A DNA stretch of 64,000 nt from Paenibacillus sp. E222. GTDB lineage: Bacteria > Bacillota > Bacilli > Paenibacillales > Paenibacillaceae. The notes under the pieces are model-generated. The model saw only the letters and a program-made list of their open reading frames with translations, was not told the DNA's origin and did not search any database. The stretch is taken from contig NZ_CP058552.1 of assembly GCF_013401555.1 (NCBI RefSeq), forward strand, positions 1,178,001 to 1,242,000, read 5' to 3'. A program made the position numbers and the translations under genes. Below, piece by piece: positions 50,290 through 59,587 of this stretch (positions are counted from its first letter, which is position 1; each line of letters begins with the position of its first letter).

Positions 50290-50337
50290 AAAGAAGACCG
50301 TCCCATGGGTTTCATCCAACCTGAGGGACGGTTTTAT
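50290..50337 (+). terminator. Terminator after the S9 peptidase gene
   Basis: Stem AAGACCGTCCC / GGGACGGTTTT with a 22-nt loop and trailing TATTT, 15 nt after the stop codon. Confidence 0.85.
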
Positions 50338-50385
50338 TTGGTAGAGCAGGGAATGAGTGAATAGGAATACAAGTATATTAATAAA

Positions 50386-50429
50386 TTGACATATGAAATC
50401 ATTTTGTTTAAAATGACCAGTGAGTCATT
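50386..50429 (+). promoter_or_regulatory. DHA2 MFS promoter with TetR-type operator
   Basis: -35 TTGACA (50386-50391), 17-nt spacer, -10 TAAAAT (50409-50414). Overlapping the -10 and +1 region is the inverted repeat AATGACCAGTGAGTCATT (50412-50429), 7-bp arms. TetR-family repressors of DHA2 pumps in Bacillales bind TGAC-N-GTCA sites of this kind. No TetR gene is present nearby, so a distant regulator would act here. Confidence 0.72.
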
Positions 50430-50510
50430 AATGTACGATTAGGTTTAATATATATGTATCATTACAGCCATACGCTACTGGATTGCAATCTGACGGGGAG
50501 GAAACATGTG

Positions 50511-52103
50511 ATGCAAAAACAAATGAAATGGCCGCTTATCCTATTTGCTATCGGGGTGTTTATGGCTGCGCTGGATAACGGAATTATTACGTCGTCCCTG
50601 ACGACTTTAAATGCGTCGTTTGGCGTGTCGCCGACATGGGGAGCATGGACAATCACGCTCTATACGCTCGGACTTGCGGTGAGTGTGCCCATTGCGGGTA
50701 AGCTCTCCGACCGTTATGGACGCAAGAAGCTGTTTCTGATTGAAGTAGCTTTGTTCGGAATCGGGTCTTTACTCGTTGCGTTAAGCACATCGTTTACCTT
50801 CTTCCTGATTGCTCGTGTCATCCAGGCGTTGGGTGGTGGCGGGATTTTTATCATTGCGAGCTCTTACGTATTAAGCAAGTTCCCAGCGGAGCGTCAGGGT
50901 ACAGCCTTGGGTCTTCTGGGAGGCATGAACGGGGTTGCCGCGATTCTTGGGCCGAATATCGGTGCTTTTATCCTCGACATTACGGGGAATTGGCATTGGT
51001 TGTTCTTAATCAATGTACCGATCGCCATTTTGTTGTTTATTGCAGGCATCCGTTATATTCATGAAGAACAGGAGCTGCACCGTAAGGCGGTGGACTGGAG
51101 TGGTATCGCGGTCCTGACGTTGGGTGTGCTCAGTCTGATGTACAGCTTCAGCAACCTGGATGGCGTAAATATGCTGCGAAGTCTTGGATCACCGACGTTC
51201 TATGGCTTCTTCCTGGCAGGTGTGGTCATTCTGGTCGTCTTCTACTTTCTTGAAAAAAGGCTGGAAGGATCACAACGTGAACCTGTTGTATCTACACAAC
51301 TTCTGGGCATTGCGTCCTTTCGTTGGACGCTGCTGATTGCCTTTTTCTCAGGAGCCATTCTGGCATCTGTGATCTTCATTCCAGGCTTTGTTGAGCAATA
51401 CCTCGGGGTATCCAACACAGCCTCCGGCTACTGGTTTACACCGCTTGCTCTGGCTTCAGGCATTGGTGCGGGTGGTGGCGGTTATCTGGTTGACCGCAAA
51501 GGGCCAATCTGGACGTTATCTGTAGCAGGTTTGCTGTCGGCAATCGGCTTCCTGCTCTTCCCGCTGTGGGTAGAGCATATCTGGCAATTCGTGATTGCGA
51601 GTGTACTCGTGGGGATTGGCTTCGGTATGATGCTGGGAGCTCCAGTGAACGTGCTCGTTACTGAGCAAGCGGGAGAGAACAACAAGGGCATCGCAGTAGC
51701 GACCAGTTCCTTGTTCCGTCAGATGGCTATGGCGATCGCGCCAACCATTTTTGCCGGTTTTCTGGCTCGCTCCTTCTCCAACCTGGGATCTAATATTCAG
51801 CAGGGTCTCGCAGATAAGGGCATTCAGGTGCCGCCCGAAGCGCTTCAACAATATGCGTCTGGCGGCGGTTCGGCTTCAGGGAGCGATATCTCCAGCTTAA
51901 CGGAGGGACTATCCCAAATCCCTGATCCGGGCATTCGAGATGTGCTGCTACAGGCTCTACATCAGACAACCGGCGAGGGTTATAGTGGGCTGTTCTGGTC
52001 TGCGGTTATTTTCAGTGTACTCACGCTGGTCGCTGCGTTGATTACAGGACGTCAGCGTCATAAAGAGAAGAAGAATCAGGTAGAGATAGCCTCAACAAAC
52101 TGA
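50511..52103 (+). CDS. DHA2-family MFS efflux transporter
   Basis: A 530-residue drug:H+ antiporter with 14 membrane segments. Segment 1 contains LILFAIGVFMAALDNGIITSSL with the conserved LD pair (motif D1). Motif A (GKLSDRYGRKK) follows segment 2, and segment 4-5 carries RVIQALGGGGIF and LGLLGGMNGVAAILGPNIGAF, motif C. The C-terminus is Lys-rich. I chose ATG 50511 with GGGGAGG 9 nt upstream; GTG 50508 is equally possible, and the longer frame from 50454 is unlikely. Regulated by the overlapping operator just upstream. Confidence 0.9.
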   Translation: MQKQMKWPLILFAIGVFMAALDNGIITSSLTTLNASFGVSPTWGAWTITLYTLGLAVSVPIAGKLSDRYGRKKLFLIEVALFGIGSLLVALSTSFTFFLIARVIQALGGGGIFIIASSYVLSKFPAERQGTALGLLGGMNGVAAILGPNIGAFILDITGNWHWLFLINVPIAILLFIAGIRYIHEEQELHRKAVDWSGIAVLTLGVLSLMYSFSNLDGVNMLRSLGSPTFYGFFLAGVVILVVFYFLEKRLEGSQREPVVSTQLLGIASFRWTLLIAFFSGAILASVIFIPGFVEQYLGVSNTASGYWFTPLALASGIGAGGGGYLVDRKGPIWTLSVAGLLSAIGFLLFPLWVEHIWQFVIASVLVGIGFGMMLGAPVNVLVTEQAGENNKGIAVATSSLFRQMAMAIAPTIFAGFLARSFSNLGSNIQQGLADKGIQVPPEALQQYASGGGSASGSDISSLTEGLSQIPDPGIRDVLLQALHQTTGEGYSGLFWSAVIFSVLTLVAALITGRQRHKEKKNQVEIASTN

Positions 52104-52125
52104 ATGGATGGACATTCCACATCAA

Positions 52126-52170
52126 GAGAACAGTGCACCTTTTGCCAGTAAAAAAGGAGCGCTGTTCTTT
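52126..52170 (+). terminator. Terminator after the DHA2 MFS gene
   Basis: Stem AGAACAGTGC / GCGCTGTTCT, loop of about 23 nt, then TTTTTAA, located 22 nt after the stop. Confidence 0.8.
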
Positions 52171-52424
52171 TTAATTTAACCGTATTGTAACTTTTCATCA
52201 CCCAGCAATGATTACAATAGAACGAGCGTGAGCGGCGTTTTCTTTTCAGATAGAGAAAACTTCAGAGAACACCGTGTCACAAGCCATTGCGCACGTTTAA
52301 TGGTAAGTATATAAGTTGTTCGATTTAATTAACACTGTACCGTTGCGGGGTCAGGACAAGTTAAATTCAACTTATATCGTAGTAGTATCGAATTTCATTT
52401 TGACAGTGAAGAAGGAATCGATGG
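52171..52424 (+). other. Intergenic region upstream of the LCP gene
   Basis: About 255 nt (320 nt including the preceding terminator) with no gene. A small hairpin GTTTTCT/AGAAAAC sits at 52237-52260. A promoter for the LCP gene must lie here but I cannot choose one. Confidence 0.4.
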
Positions 52425-53459
52425 ATGACAAGCAGAACTAAAGATAAGAAGAAGAAAAGAAGAAAAGGTCTATATATAACGCTCGTATCGCTCGTTGTTT
52501 TGTTAATCGGGGGCTATTTGTTTCGTCAGCAGCTTGCTGTAGCGGCCTTCGATCTGTTTCTCGCTGGTTCAGTTGAAGATCAATTGTCCCGTTCCTATGT
52601 GCCGCAGGAGGGCAACAATACGCCTGACCCAACAGTATATCGCAAAGAACCGTTCTCGGTGTTGCTTCTAGGTTCAGACAAACGTGCCTATGAGAAAACA
52701 CGTGGGCGCTCGGACACGGTCATCTATGCCGTTGTTCGTCCCAAAGAATCACGCGTGCTCCTGGTCTCCATTCCTCGTGACACCTATGTGCAGATTGTTG
52801 GGCGTGATGCCAACAAGGATGGCGAGGATGATTATGACAAGCTCGCGCATGCCTACGCCTTCGGTGGGGAGAATATGTCTATCAATACGGTGGAGAAATT
52901 TCTCGATGCGGATGTTGGTTATTATGCAACGATTAACTTTGATGGGATCAAAAAAGTCGTTGATGCACTTGGGGGCGTGAAGCTGCCGATTGATGAGGAC
53001 ATTGTGAACAAGAACCCTGAACATGTACAGTTCACAATAGAAGGCGGTAAGCCGATCTATGACGGTCAGGAAGCACTTTACTATGTAAGATACCGTGAGG
53101 ATAGCGATTTTAATCGTACCAAGCGGCAGCAGATTTTCCTGAATGCGATGGCCAATGAGATGCTTAATCTGAACGCCATCAGCAAAATTCCGGAATTAAT
53201 TCAGATTATGGGAGACAGCTTCCAGACGGATATGCAGCCTTCCTTCATTATTGATCTGGCCAAGCAGGTACTGACTCAGGAAAAACCGCAAATCTCAAGC
53301 TTCACTATTTTGGGCGAAGGGATGCGGAAAGACGGAATTTATTATGGCAAGGCAGATGAGAAAGACGTCCAATATGCCAAAGAGCTGATTAACAACTGGA
53401 TGGATGAGTCGACCCCAGCCGGTGAAGTGATGATTCCTGACCGGCAGAAGATCGAGTAA
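52425..53459 (+). CDS. LytR-CpsA-Psr (LCP) family cell-wall polymer transferase
   Basis: A 344-residue protein. A basic N-terminus (RTKDKKKKRRKG) and one membrane segment (about 13-34) leave the domain outside the cell. The LCP domain has LLLGSDKRAYEKTRGRSDTVI (near 83-103, in parts LLLGSD and GRSDTVI), SIPRDTYVQI, and YVRYREDSDFNRTKRQQ with the Arg residues that bind the polyprenyl pyrophosphate. LCP enzymes attach teichoic-acid-like polymers to peptidoglycan. The ATG has AAGGA about 8 nt upstream. Confidence 0.92.
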   Translation: MTSRTKDKKKKRRKGLYITLVSLVVLLIGGYLFRQQLAVAAFDLFLAGSVEDQLSRSYVPQEGNNTPDPTVYRKEPFSVLLLGSDKRAYEKTRGRSDTVIYAVVRPKESRVLLVSIPRDTYVQIVGRDANKDGEDDYDKLAHAYAFGGENMSINTVEKFLDADVGYYATINFDGIKKVVDALGGVKLPIDEDIVNKNPEHVQFTIEGGKPIYDGQEALYYVRYREDSDFNRTKRQQIFLNAMANEMLNLNAISKIPELIQIMGDSFQTDMQPSFIIDLAKQVLTQEKPQISSFTILGEGMRKDGIYYGKADEKDVQYAKELINNWMDESTPAGEVMIPDRQKIE

Positions 53460-53494
53460 CCAATTCCATACAGACGTTATGTTTTAACATCGAT

Positions 53495-53530
53495 CAGCAG
53501 TGCGTTTATTGGCGGGCTGCTGTTTTTTTT
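53495..53530 (+). terminator. Terminator after the LCP gene
   Basis: Stem CAGCAG (53495-53500) / CTGCTG (53517-53522) extended by TGCG/CGGG-type pairing, followed by TTTTTTTT. Confidence 0.8.
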
Positions 53531-53641
53531 ACTTTGTAGAAGGAATCCTGCCTTTTGGAACATCTTGCGATCTAATGCGTACTATGTAAGTTGAATGTAA
53601 TAAGCTGAATGATGAAATTCACAAGGAGGATACGTAAGGGT

Positions 53642-54067
53642 ATGAACATCGCATTTTTTTTGCTGCCCAAACAAGAAGTTACGTGCGTAACGTCGGATTC
53701 TACTCTGCGGCAAACGTTGGAACGGATGGAATATCATCGGTTCACGGCGGTGCCCATTTTGAATAAGGAAGGCAAGTATATTGGCACGGTTACCGAAGGT
53801 GATCTGTTGTGGTATATGAAGAACTCCGAGGGAAAGATTACATTTGAAAACGCTTCAAAATTTCTGCTCAAAGACGTTCCACTTCGGCTGGACATCAAGC
53901 CGGTATCCATTGAAGCCAACATGGAGGATTTGATCAATCTGGCCAAAGTTCAGAACTTTGTGCCGGTCGTCGATGATATGGAGCGCTTTATTGGGATCGT
54001 AAGACGGAGTCAGATTATTGAGTATTGCGAGGGCATTGTAGCTAAGGAATCGATGAAAGTGAAGTAA
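53642..54067 (+). CDS. CBS-domain protein
   Basis: A 141-residue cytoplasmic protein made of two CBS motifs (about 10-65 and 75-130), each with the pattern of a helix then TVTEGDLL or IVRRSQII. Tandem CBS pairs bind adenosine nucleotides, and in some Bacillales cyclic di-AMP. The gene lies 240 nt upstream of the gdpP operon, which encodes a cyclic di-AMP phosphodiesterase; a link is possible but not shown. I chose ATG 53642 (MNIAFFLLPK) with AAGGAGG 12 nt upstream; a start at 53609 is also open. Confidence 0.85.
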   Translation: MNIAFFLLPKQEVTCVTSDSTLRQTLERMEYHRFTAVPILNKEGKYIGTVTEGDLLWYMKNSEGKITFENASKFLLKDVPLRLDIKPVSIEANMEDLINLAKVQNFVPVVDDMERFIGIVRRSQIIEYCEGIVAKESMKVK

Positions 54068-54221
54068 GTCAAAATAAATTTTGATATTGTTGCAACAGCG
54101 TGGATAATCACAGCCGTCCGGTATCATGTTAAACTTAAGAACAGCTGAACTTAAATGAATTTTCGACAAGATAAAATACGAATTCGTTGTACGGGGTCCC
54201 CGCAAAGTACCTGAGATAAGT

Positions 54222-54245
54222 TTCGGAGGACTTCTCCGCTTTTTG
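54222..54245 (+). terminator. Weak terminator after the CBS-domain gene
   Basis: Short hairpin CGGAG-GACTT-CTCCG (54224-54238) followed by CTTTTT. It lies 155 nt past the stop, just ahead of the next promoter. Confidence 0.5.
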
Positions 54246-54271
54246 GGATAATTTTGCGGCCCCCCTTTTTA

Positions 54272-54280
54272 TGCTATAAT
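54272..54280 (+). promoter_or_regulatory. Extended -10 promoter of the mazG-like/yybS/gdpP/rplI/dnaB operon
   Basis: TGCTATAAT: a perfect TATAAT (54275-54280) with TG one base upstream, the extended -10 form. No good -35 is present (TTTTGC at 54252-54257 is the best). It lies about 42 nt before the first start codon. Confidence 0.5.
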
Positions 54281-54321
54281 GGAGAATAAAGCTTTTTCGG
54301 GGGAGAGTGACTTTCGCCAAT

Positions 54322-54624
54322 ATGCCTAAGGAACTGGATGTAGCCAAACGCGCAAAAGTGATTGAATGGCTTAAAACCGAAGTGCTTGATCAGGTATCCC
54401 GATTATTCAAAGCGTTATGGGAAGGCAGTACAACCCGAATCGGGGACAGTCTCGCCAGTTTGATGATGAGTAGTTACATATTGGGCCGCAGGCTCGGTAT
54501 TCCTTTCAAGGATCTGGATGCACTGCTTGTTGAGAAATTGAAAAAGCATAAACAGGAAGGTCACCAGTTGGAAGATTGGTACCAGGATATTTCCGCGCTA
54601 GAAGATCACATGCGTAAGAGGTGA
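54322..54624 (+). CDS. MazG-like family protein
   Basis: A 100-residue protein of the MazG-like family often found ahead of yybS/gdpP in Paenibacillus and related genera. It is all-helical, with WLKTEVLDQVSRLFKALWEG and SSYILGRRLGIPFKDLDALL. True MazG proteins hydrolyse nucleoside triphosphates via EEx..E motifs; I do not see a clear set here, so activity is unproven. Start uncertain: ATG 54322 begins the conserved part, while GTG 54307 follows GGGGGAGA directly. Its stop overlaps or abuts the next gene. Confidence 0.75.
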   Translation: MPKELDVAKRAKVIEWLKTEVLDQVSRLFKALWEGSTTRIGDSLASLMMSSYILGRRLGIPFKDLDALLVEKLKKHKQEGHQLEDWYQDISALEDHMRKR

Positions 54625-54629
54625 ATTTG

Positions 54630-55541
54630 TTGAAGTTTAGCTTTAAATCAGCTGTCTGGAGCGTAGTTTATCTGCTCTTGCTACTTTCGCTGTTAACTCC
54701 TTTATCGGTTTTGGCCATATTTTTCATGATGATACCTGGAGTTATTTTGTATGCTTCATTACCGGTAAAATCTTTCATATGGCATCTCGTCCCAGTGGCG
54801 ATTATTTTGGTCATATTTAGTCCGATTTATTTGTTATTGCTGCTTTTGTTCACCCTGCCCGCCATTGTTATGGGCAATGCGTATAAGAAAAAGAAGTCGG
54901 CCCTGTACGCCTTAATGGCCGGAAGTGGAGCCATGCTGGCCGAATATCTGTTGCTCCTGTTGATTGGAAGTGTAATCTTCCAGTTTGATTTGTCGAGTTA
55001 TATTAATGATGTGGTCAGATTGACGATTGAACCGCTGACGAATACATCCAATCAGATGGTAAATGGGTTTGTATGGACACCTGAAATGACTCAGGATGTT
55101 GCAAGACAGACGCAGCTTATGATTCCTTTTGCCCTGGTGGTCACGTCTCTGGTCATGGCTCTAATCACACATCTCATTGCACGTCCGATTCTGAACGTTA
55201 TGGGCGTGGTTGTACCGAAATTTCCACCTGCGCGTGAATGGCGCATGCCGCGTGCCCTGATCTGGTATTACTTCCTGGCATTGTTGTTCGAAGTGATATC
55301 CAGGCAGAGTGACGGAACGTACTGGACCATGATTGCCATGAACCTGTCGCCTCTAATCAATTTGGGCTTCATGATTCAAGCCATCGGATTCTTCTTCTTT
55401 CTCTCACATGCAAAGAAATGGAATCCGGTTGTACCGTATTTGCTGGCGGCGGCAGTTTTCTTCATTGGACCGCTGCGGATTATCGGGATTATCGATCTGG
55501 CGTTCCCGCTTCGCGAGGCAATATCGAAACCAAAACGATAG
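54630..55541 (+). CDS. DUF2232 membrane protein (YybS-like)
   Basis: A 303-residue membrane protein with about eight hydrophobic segments, matching the DUF2232/YybS family that precedes gdpP in Bacillales. Function is unknown. I chose TTG 54630 because AGAGGTG lies 6 nt upstream; GTG 54621 is part of that site. It ends 11 nt before gdpP and is clearly co-transcribed with it. Confidence 0.83.
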   Translation: MKFSFKSAVWSVVYLLLLLSLLTPLSVLAIFFMMIPGVILYASLPVKSFIWHLVPVAIILVIFSPIYLLLLLLFTLPAIVMGNAYKKKKSALYALMAGSGAMLAEYLLLLLIGSVIFQFDLSSYINDVVRLTIEPLTNTSNQMVNGFVWTPEMTQDVARQTQLMIPFALVVTSLVMALITHLIARPILNVMGVVVPKFPPAREWRMPRALIWYYFLALLFEVISRQSDGTYWTMIAMNLSPLINLGFMIQAIGFFFFLSHAKKWNPVVPYLLAAAVFFIGPLRIIGIIDLAFPLREAISKPKR

Positions 55542-55552
55542 GGTGATGAGTC

Positions 55553-57541
55553 ATGCCTAAATTTCTGAAGAAACGCTGGCACGGCTACTATACCGTATGG
55601 GCGTTCATACTGCTGCTTCTGCTTGTTATGTTCGTGACCATTTACAACTGGACGCTTGGTTTGATTAGTCTGATACTGGCTTCGGCGCTGGGAATCGTCA
55701 TGATTAAGGCGGAGCTAGCGTTCCGTCGTGAGCTTAACGACTACATTAATGGCCTCTCCATTCGGATTAAGCGGATGGAGGGGGAAGCGGTCAGTATGCT
55801 CCCATTCGGTATTGTGCTGTACAGCGAAGATCGTACCGTAGAGTGGCATAACCGCTTCGTCGCGGACATGTTCCAAGAGAAGACGATGGTTGGCAATCCG
55901 CTGCAAAATTTATTTCCCAAACTTCCTCAACCGAAGGAGAAAAAGGATGGGACCAAGGAGCCTTCCAAGGAACTTCATGACGAATTCCAACTGGATGATC
56001 GATATTATGGAGTTATCCATAACCCGCAGGAACGGTATGTATATGTATACGAGATTACGGAGCTAGCCATTCTTCGTGATAAATATGAGAATGAACGCAT
56101 GGCACTAGGCATTCTGGTTCTCGATAACCTGGACGAAGCAGCCCAGGGTATGGATGATCAGCAGCGGACTGCACTGATTGCCCGCGTAACAAGTGAGATC
56201 ACGTCCTGGGCGAAGCGGTACGAGGTATACCTGCGCCGCCTTTCCTCTGATCGTTATCTCATGATGCTGAACTATAAGTCTTTGCAGGAACTGGAGCAGA
56301 GCCGATTTGTCATTCTGGATGAAGTCCGGGAGATGACGGCTGATCTTAAGGTGCCGATGACACTAAGTGTTGGACTGGCATTTGGTTCGGATACCATCAG
56401 TGAGATGGGAGAACTGGCTCAGTCCAGTCTGGATATGGCACTTGGCCGTGGTGGTGATCAGGCTGCCGTAAAATCTGGACAACGGCTGTCCTTTTACGGT
56501 GGGAAGTCCAACGCTGTGGAGAAACGTACACGGGTAAGAGCCCGGGTTATCGCGCATGCATTGCGTGATCTGATGCAGGAGAGCGACCGGGTGATTATCA
56601 TGGGTCACAAAATGCCCGATATGGATGCGATTGGCGCGTCCATTGGGGTATGGAAAGCGGCAAGTCTGTACAATGTGGAGGCACGAATTGTGCTGGATGG
56701 GCCAAATCCTTCCATTGAACGCATGATGGAACAGGTGAATAAGGATGAGAAGCTGTCCAAAGCCTTTGTGTCACCGGAACAGGCAACGCAGATGATGACG
56801 GAGCATACGCTGCTCGTTGTTGTCGATACGCATAAGGCATCCATGACAATGGAGCCGAAACTGGTTCAATCCGCTACACGTGTCGTGGTTGTGGATCATC
56901 ACCGTCGGGGTGAAGAATTCATTAACGATGCAGTGCTGATCTATCTTGAACCCTATGCATCATCTGCAGCAGAGCTGGTAACTGAGCTTCTTCAGTATAT
57001 TCATGACAAGGTACAATTCACTCCGCTGGAAGCGACGGCGTTATTAGCCGGAATTACGGTGGATACGAAGCATTTTGCACTTCACACGGGATCGAGAACG
57101 TTTGAAGCGGCAGGCTTCCTGCGTCGTAGTGGTGCAGACACCATTATGATCCAGCGGCTGATGAAACAAGATCTGTCAGAATATATTGCTAAGGCAGAAA
57201 TCATAAAGCATGCTAAAATGGTATACGGGAACATTGCGCTGGCGGTCACGGACCCTGGCAACAAGATTCCACAGATGATGATCGCCCAAGTGGCGGACAC
57301 ATTGCTCAATATGACCGACGTGGTCGCTTCATTTGTCATTAGTGAACGTCCGGATGGACTGATTGGCATCAGCGCGAGATCGCTGGGGCGCATGAATGTT
57401 CAGGTGGTCATGGAACGACTGGGCGGTGGCGGACATTTGACGAATGCTGCCGTGCAGCTTGAAGGAACGCTTGGAGAGGCGGAAAAACGGCTGACGAACG
57501 TACTGGCTGAAATCGAAAAGGAAGAGGGTTTGTTCGAATGA
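55553..57541 (+). CDS. gdpP: Cyclic di-AMP phosphodiesterase GdpP
   Basis: A 662-residue membrane enzyme that degrades cyclic di-AMP. Two membrane segments (about 13-32 and 36-52) are followed by a PAS-like domain (80-170), a degenerate GGDEF domain (LRRLSSDRYLMMLNY near 225-240, where the GGDEF residues are lost, as in other GdpP proteins), and a catalytic DHH/DHHA1 unit (340-662). The DHH part has GHKMPDMDAIGAS, DTHKASM, VVVDHHRRGEEF; DHHA1 has RPDGLIGISARS and GGGGHLTNAA. It overlaps rplI by 4 nt (ATGA). Confidence 0.97.
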   Translation: MPKFLKKRWHGYYTVWAFILLLLLVMFVTIYNWTLGLISLILASALGIVMIKAELAFRRELNDYINGLSIRIKRMEGEAVSMLPFGIVLYSEDRTVEWHNRFVADMFQEKTMVGNPLQNLFPKLPQPKEKKDGTKEPSKELHDEFQLDDRYYGVIHNPQERYVYVYEITELAILRDKYENERMALGILVLDNLDEAAQGMDDQQRTALIARVTSEITSWAKRYEVYLRRLSSDRYLMMLNYKSLQELEQSRFVILDEVREMTADLKVPMTLSVGLAFGSDTISEMGELAQSSLDMALGRGGDQAAVKSGQRLSFYGGKSNAVEKRTRVRARVIAHALRDLMQESDRVIIMGHKMPDMDAIGASIGVWKAASLYNVEARIVLDGPNPSIERMMEQVNKDEKLSKAFVSPEQATQMMTEHTLLVVVDTHKASMTMEPKLVQSATRVVVVDHHRRGEEFINDAVLIYLEPYASSAAELVTELLQYIHDKVQFTPLEATALLAGITVDTKHFALHTGSRTFEAAGFLRRSGADTIMIQRLMKQDLSEYIAKAEIIKHAKMVYGNIALAVTDPGNKIPQMMIAQVADTLLNMTDVVASFVISERPDGLIGISARSLGRMNVQVVMERLGGGGHLTNAAVQLEGTLGEAEKRLTNVLAEIEKEEGLFE

Positions 57542-57981
57542 AAGTCATTTTTATAAAAGATATGAAGGGTCAAGGCAAAAAAGGACAAGTGAAGGAAGTG
57601 TCCGAGGGATATGCACAGAACTTCCTTCTGCCACGGGGAATCGCACGTCCAGCAACAGACGGAAACATGAAAACACTCGACAACCAGAAGGCAGCGGAAG
57701 ACAGACGTAAGCAGGAAGAGAAAGCAGAAGCGGAAGCGCTGGCTAAAAAGCTGGAAGCTGAAGTGACTGAACTGAAGGCAAAAGCCGGCGAAGGCGGCCG
57801 TCTGTTCGGTGCAATCACAAGCAAACAAATCGCAGAAGCTCTGGCAGCGAAAGGTCTGAAAGTCGACAAACGCAAAATTGAACTGGACGAGCCTATTCGC
57901 ACACTCGGCGTAACGCAAGTCACCGTCAAGGTTCACCCTGAAGTGAAGGCTACCTTGAAGGTACAGGTAACGGAGGAGTAA
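57538..57981 (+). CDS. rplI: 50S ribosomal protein L9
   Basis: A 147-residue two-domain protein of the large subunit. The N-terminal domain has KVIFIKDMKGQGKKGQVKEV and GYAQNFLLPRGIA. A long Ala/Glu/Lys-rich helix (50-80) connects to a C-terminal domain with GGRLFGAITSKQIAEALAAKG. Start ATG overlaps the gdpP stop by 4 nt, so it is translationally coupled; dnaB follows after 1 nt. Confidence 0.98.
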   Translation: MKVIFIKDMKGQGKKGQVKEVSEGYAQNFLLPRGIARPATDGNMKTLDNQKAAEDRRKQEEKAEAEALAKKLEAEVTELKAKAGEGGRLFGAITSKQIAEALAAKGLKVDKRKIELDEPIRTLGVTQVTVKVHPEVKATLKVQVTEE

Positions 57982-57982
57982 G

Positions 57983-59344
57983 ATGGGCGGCGAAATGTTA
58001 TTCGACCGGATTCCCCCACAGAACCTGGAAGCCGAACAGGCCGTGCTGGGTGCAATCCTGTTGCAGGGCGAAGCCCTGATTACAGCGATGGAACGGGTGC
58101 AAACCGAGGATTTCTATGATAAACCCCATCAATTAATTTTTGAAGCGATGATCCAGCTTGGCGAGGGAAATCAACCGATTGACCTCGTGACACTGACTTC
58201 GCTACTGAAGGATAAAGGTGAGCTTGAGGACATCGGCGGCGTCAGTTATCTGGCCAAGCTGGCTCATGGTGTTCCGACTGCTGCGAACGTGGATTATTAC
58301 GCTCAGATTATCGAAGAGAAATCCATGCTGCGTCGCCTGATTCGTACGGCTACGCAGATCGTGAGTGAAGGATACACGGGCGGCGAGGATGTCGCGGCTA
58401 TGCTTGGAGAAGCAGAGCGGCGAATTCTGGAGATTTCCAACCGACGTTCCAGTAGTGGTTTTATAGCCATACAGGATGTACTTATGGAAGTGTTCGACCG
58501 TGTGGAGACGCTGCATCAGAACCGGGGAACGACGACGGGTATTCCGTCAGGGTTTATCGATCTGGACAAGATGACCGCCGGATTCCAGCGGAGCGACTTG
58601 ATTATTGTAGCGGCACGTCCATCTGTAGGTAAGACCGCTTTCGCCCTGAATATCGCTCAGAATGTAGCCATTCGTGCGCAGGAGACGGTTGCGATATTCA
58701 GTCTGGAGATGTCAGCCGCACAGCTCGTACAGCGTATGATCTGTGCAGAGGCCAATCTGGATGCGGGTGTCATGCGTATGGGTGACTTCAAAGGTGATGA
58801 GGATTGGCAGAAGCTGACGATGGGCATTGCAGCCTTGAATGAAGCAAATATCTACATTGACGATACGCCAGGGATCACCGTAGCTGACATTCGTGCGAAA
58901 TGCCGTCGTCTCAAGAAAGAGAAAGGCCTTGGCATGATTCTGATTGACTACCTTCAACTAATTAGTGGACGTGGTAAAGCCGGCGAGAACCGTCAACAAG
59001 AGGTATCCGAGATTTCGCGTACACTGAAACAGATTGGTCGGGAATTGGAAGTTCCGGTTATTGCCTTGTCTCAGCTGAGCCGGGGTGTAGAGCAGCGTCA
59101 GGATAAGCGTCCGATGATGAGTGACTTGCGGGAATCGGGTTCGATCGAGCAAGATGCCGACATCGTAGCGTTCCTGTACCGGGATGACTACTACAACCAG
59201 GAGACCGAGAAGAAAAACATTATCGAGATTATTATCGCCAAACAGCGTAATGGTCCGGTAGGCACGGTGGAACTGGTCTTCCTGAAAAACTTTAATAAAT
59301 TCGTTAACTACGAGCGGGCACATAATGACGCCTTTGCCATGTAG
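57983..59344 (+). CDS. dnaB: Replicative DNA helicase
   Basis: The 453-residue hexameric helicase of the replisome (the gene called dnaC in Bacillus subtilis). The N-terminal domain has DRIPPQNLEAEQAVLGAIL. The RecA-like C-terminal domain has Walker A ARPSVGKTAFALN near residues 210-222, Walker B MILIDYLQLISG near 312-323, and SQLSRGVEQRQDKRPMMSDL near 365-385. It begins directly after rplI. The pairing with origin-proximal replication genes and rplI is conserved. Confidence 0.98.
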   Translation: MGGEMLFDRIPPQNLEAEQAVLGAILLQGEALITAMERVQTEDFYDKPHQLIFEAMIQLGEGNQPIDLVTLTSLLKDKGELEDIGGVSYLAKLAHGVPTAANVDYYAQIIEEKSMLRRLIRTATQIVSEGYTGGEDVAAMLGEAERRILEISNRRSSSGFIAIQDVLMEVFDRVETLHQNRGTTTGIPSGFIDLDKMTAGFQRSDLIIVAARPSVGKTAFALNIAQNVAIRAQETVAIFSLEMSAAQLVQRMICAEANLDAGVMRMGDFKGDEDWQKLTMGIAALNEANIYIDDTPGITVADIRAKCRRLKKEKGLGMILIDYLQLISGRGKAGENRQQEVSEISRTLKQIGRELEVPVIALSQLSRGVEQRQDKRPMMSDLRESGSIEQDADIVAFLYRDDYYNQETEKKNIIEIIIAKQRNGPVGTVELVFLKNFNKFVNYERAHNDAFAM

Positions 59345-59472
59345 GGGACAGGCACAGACTGCTTCGATCAGGAAGTGAAATCGTCTGTCCCGGCATCTAT
59401 CATTAGATCATATGAACTCATAAGTACGTTGTGAATGAGACATATAGCGTTGGATTTGAATGCGTAGCGTAT

Positions 59473-59522
59473 AACCGGGGTTAGCCGTCAAGCAAGCTTT
59501 GACTGGCTTCGCCGGTTTTTTG
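59473..59522 (+). terminator. Terminator after dnaB
   Basis: Outer stem AACCGG (59473-59478) / CCGGTT (59512-59517) with an inner GTCAAG/CTTTGAC pairing, followed by TTTTTG. Confidence 0.75.
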
Positions 59523-59544
59523 CGTCGAAATATGGAGTCAATTC

Positions 59545-59578
59545 CGAACATTAGAGTTGGAGGATATCTAATTGTTCG
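59545..59578 (+). promoter_or_regulatory. PurBox pair upstream of purA
   Basis: CCGAACATTA (PurBox 1, CGAA at 59545-59548) and its inverted partner AATTGTTCG (59570-59578) are separated by 16 nt. The Bacillus PurR consensus is CCGAAC-WWT, with two boxes in inverted orientation 16-17 nt apart. They lie just upstream of the purA -35, as expected for PurR repression relieved by PRPP. Confidence 0.82.
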
Positions 59579-59587
59579 CCATTTGAT

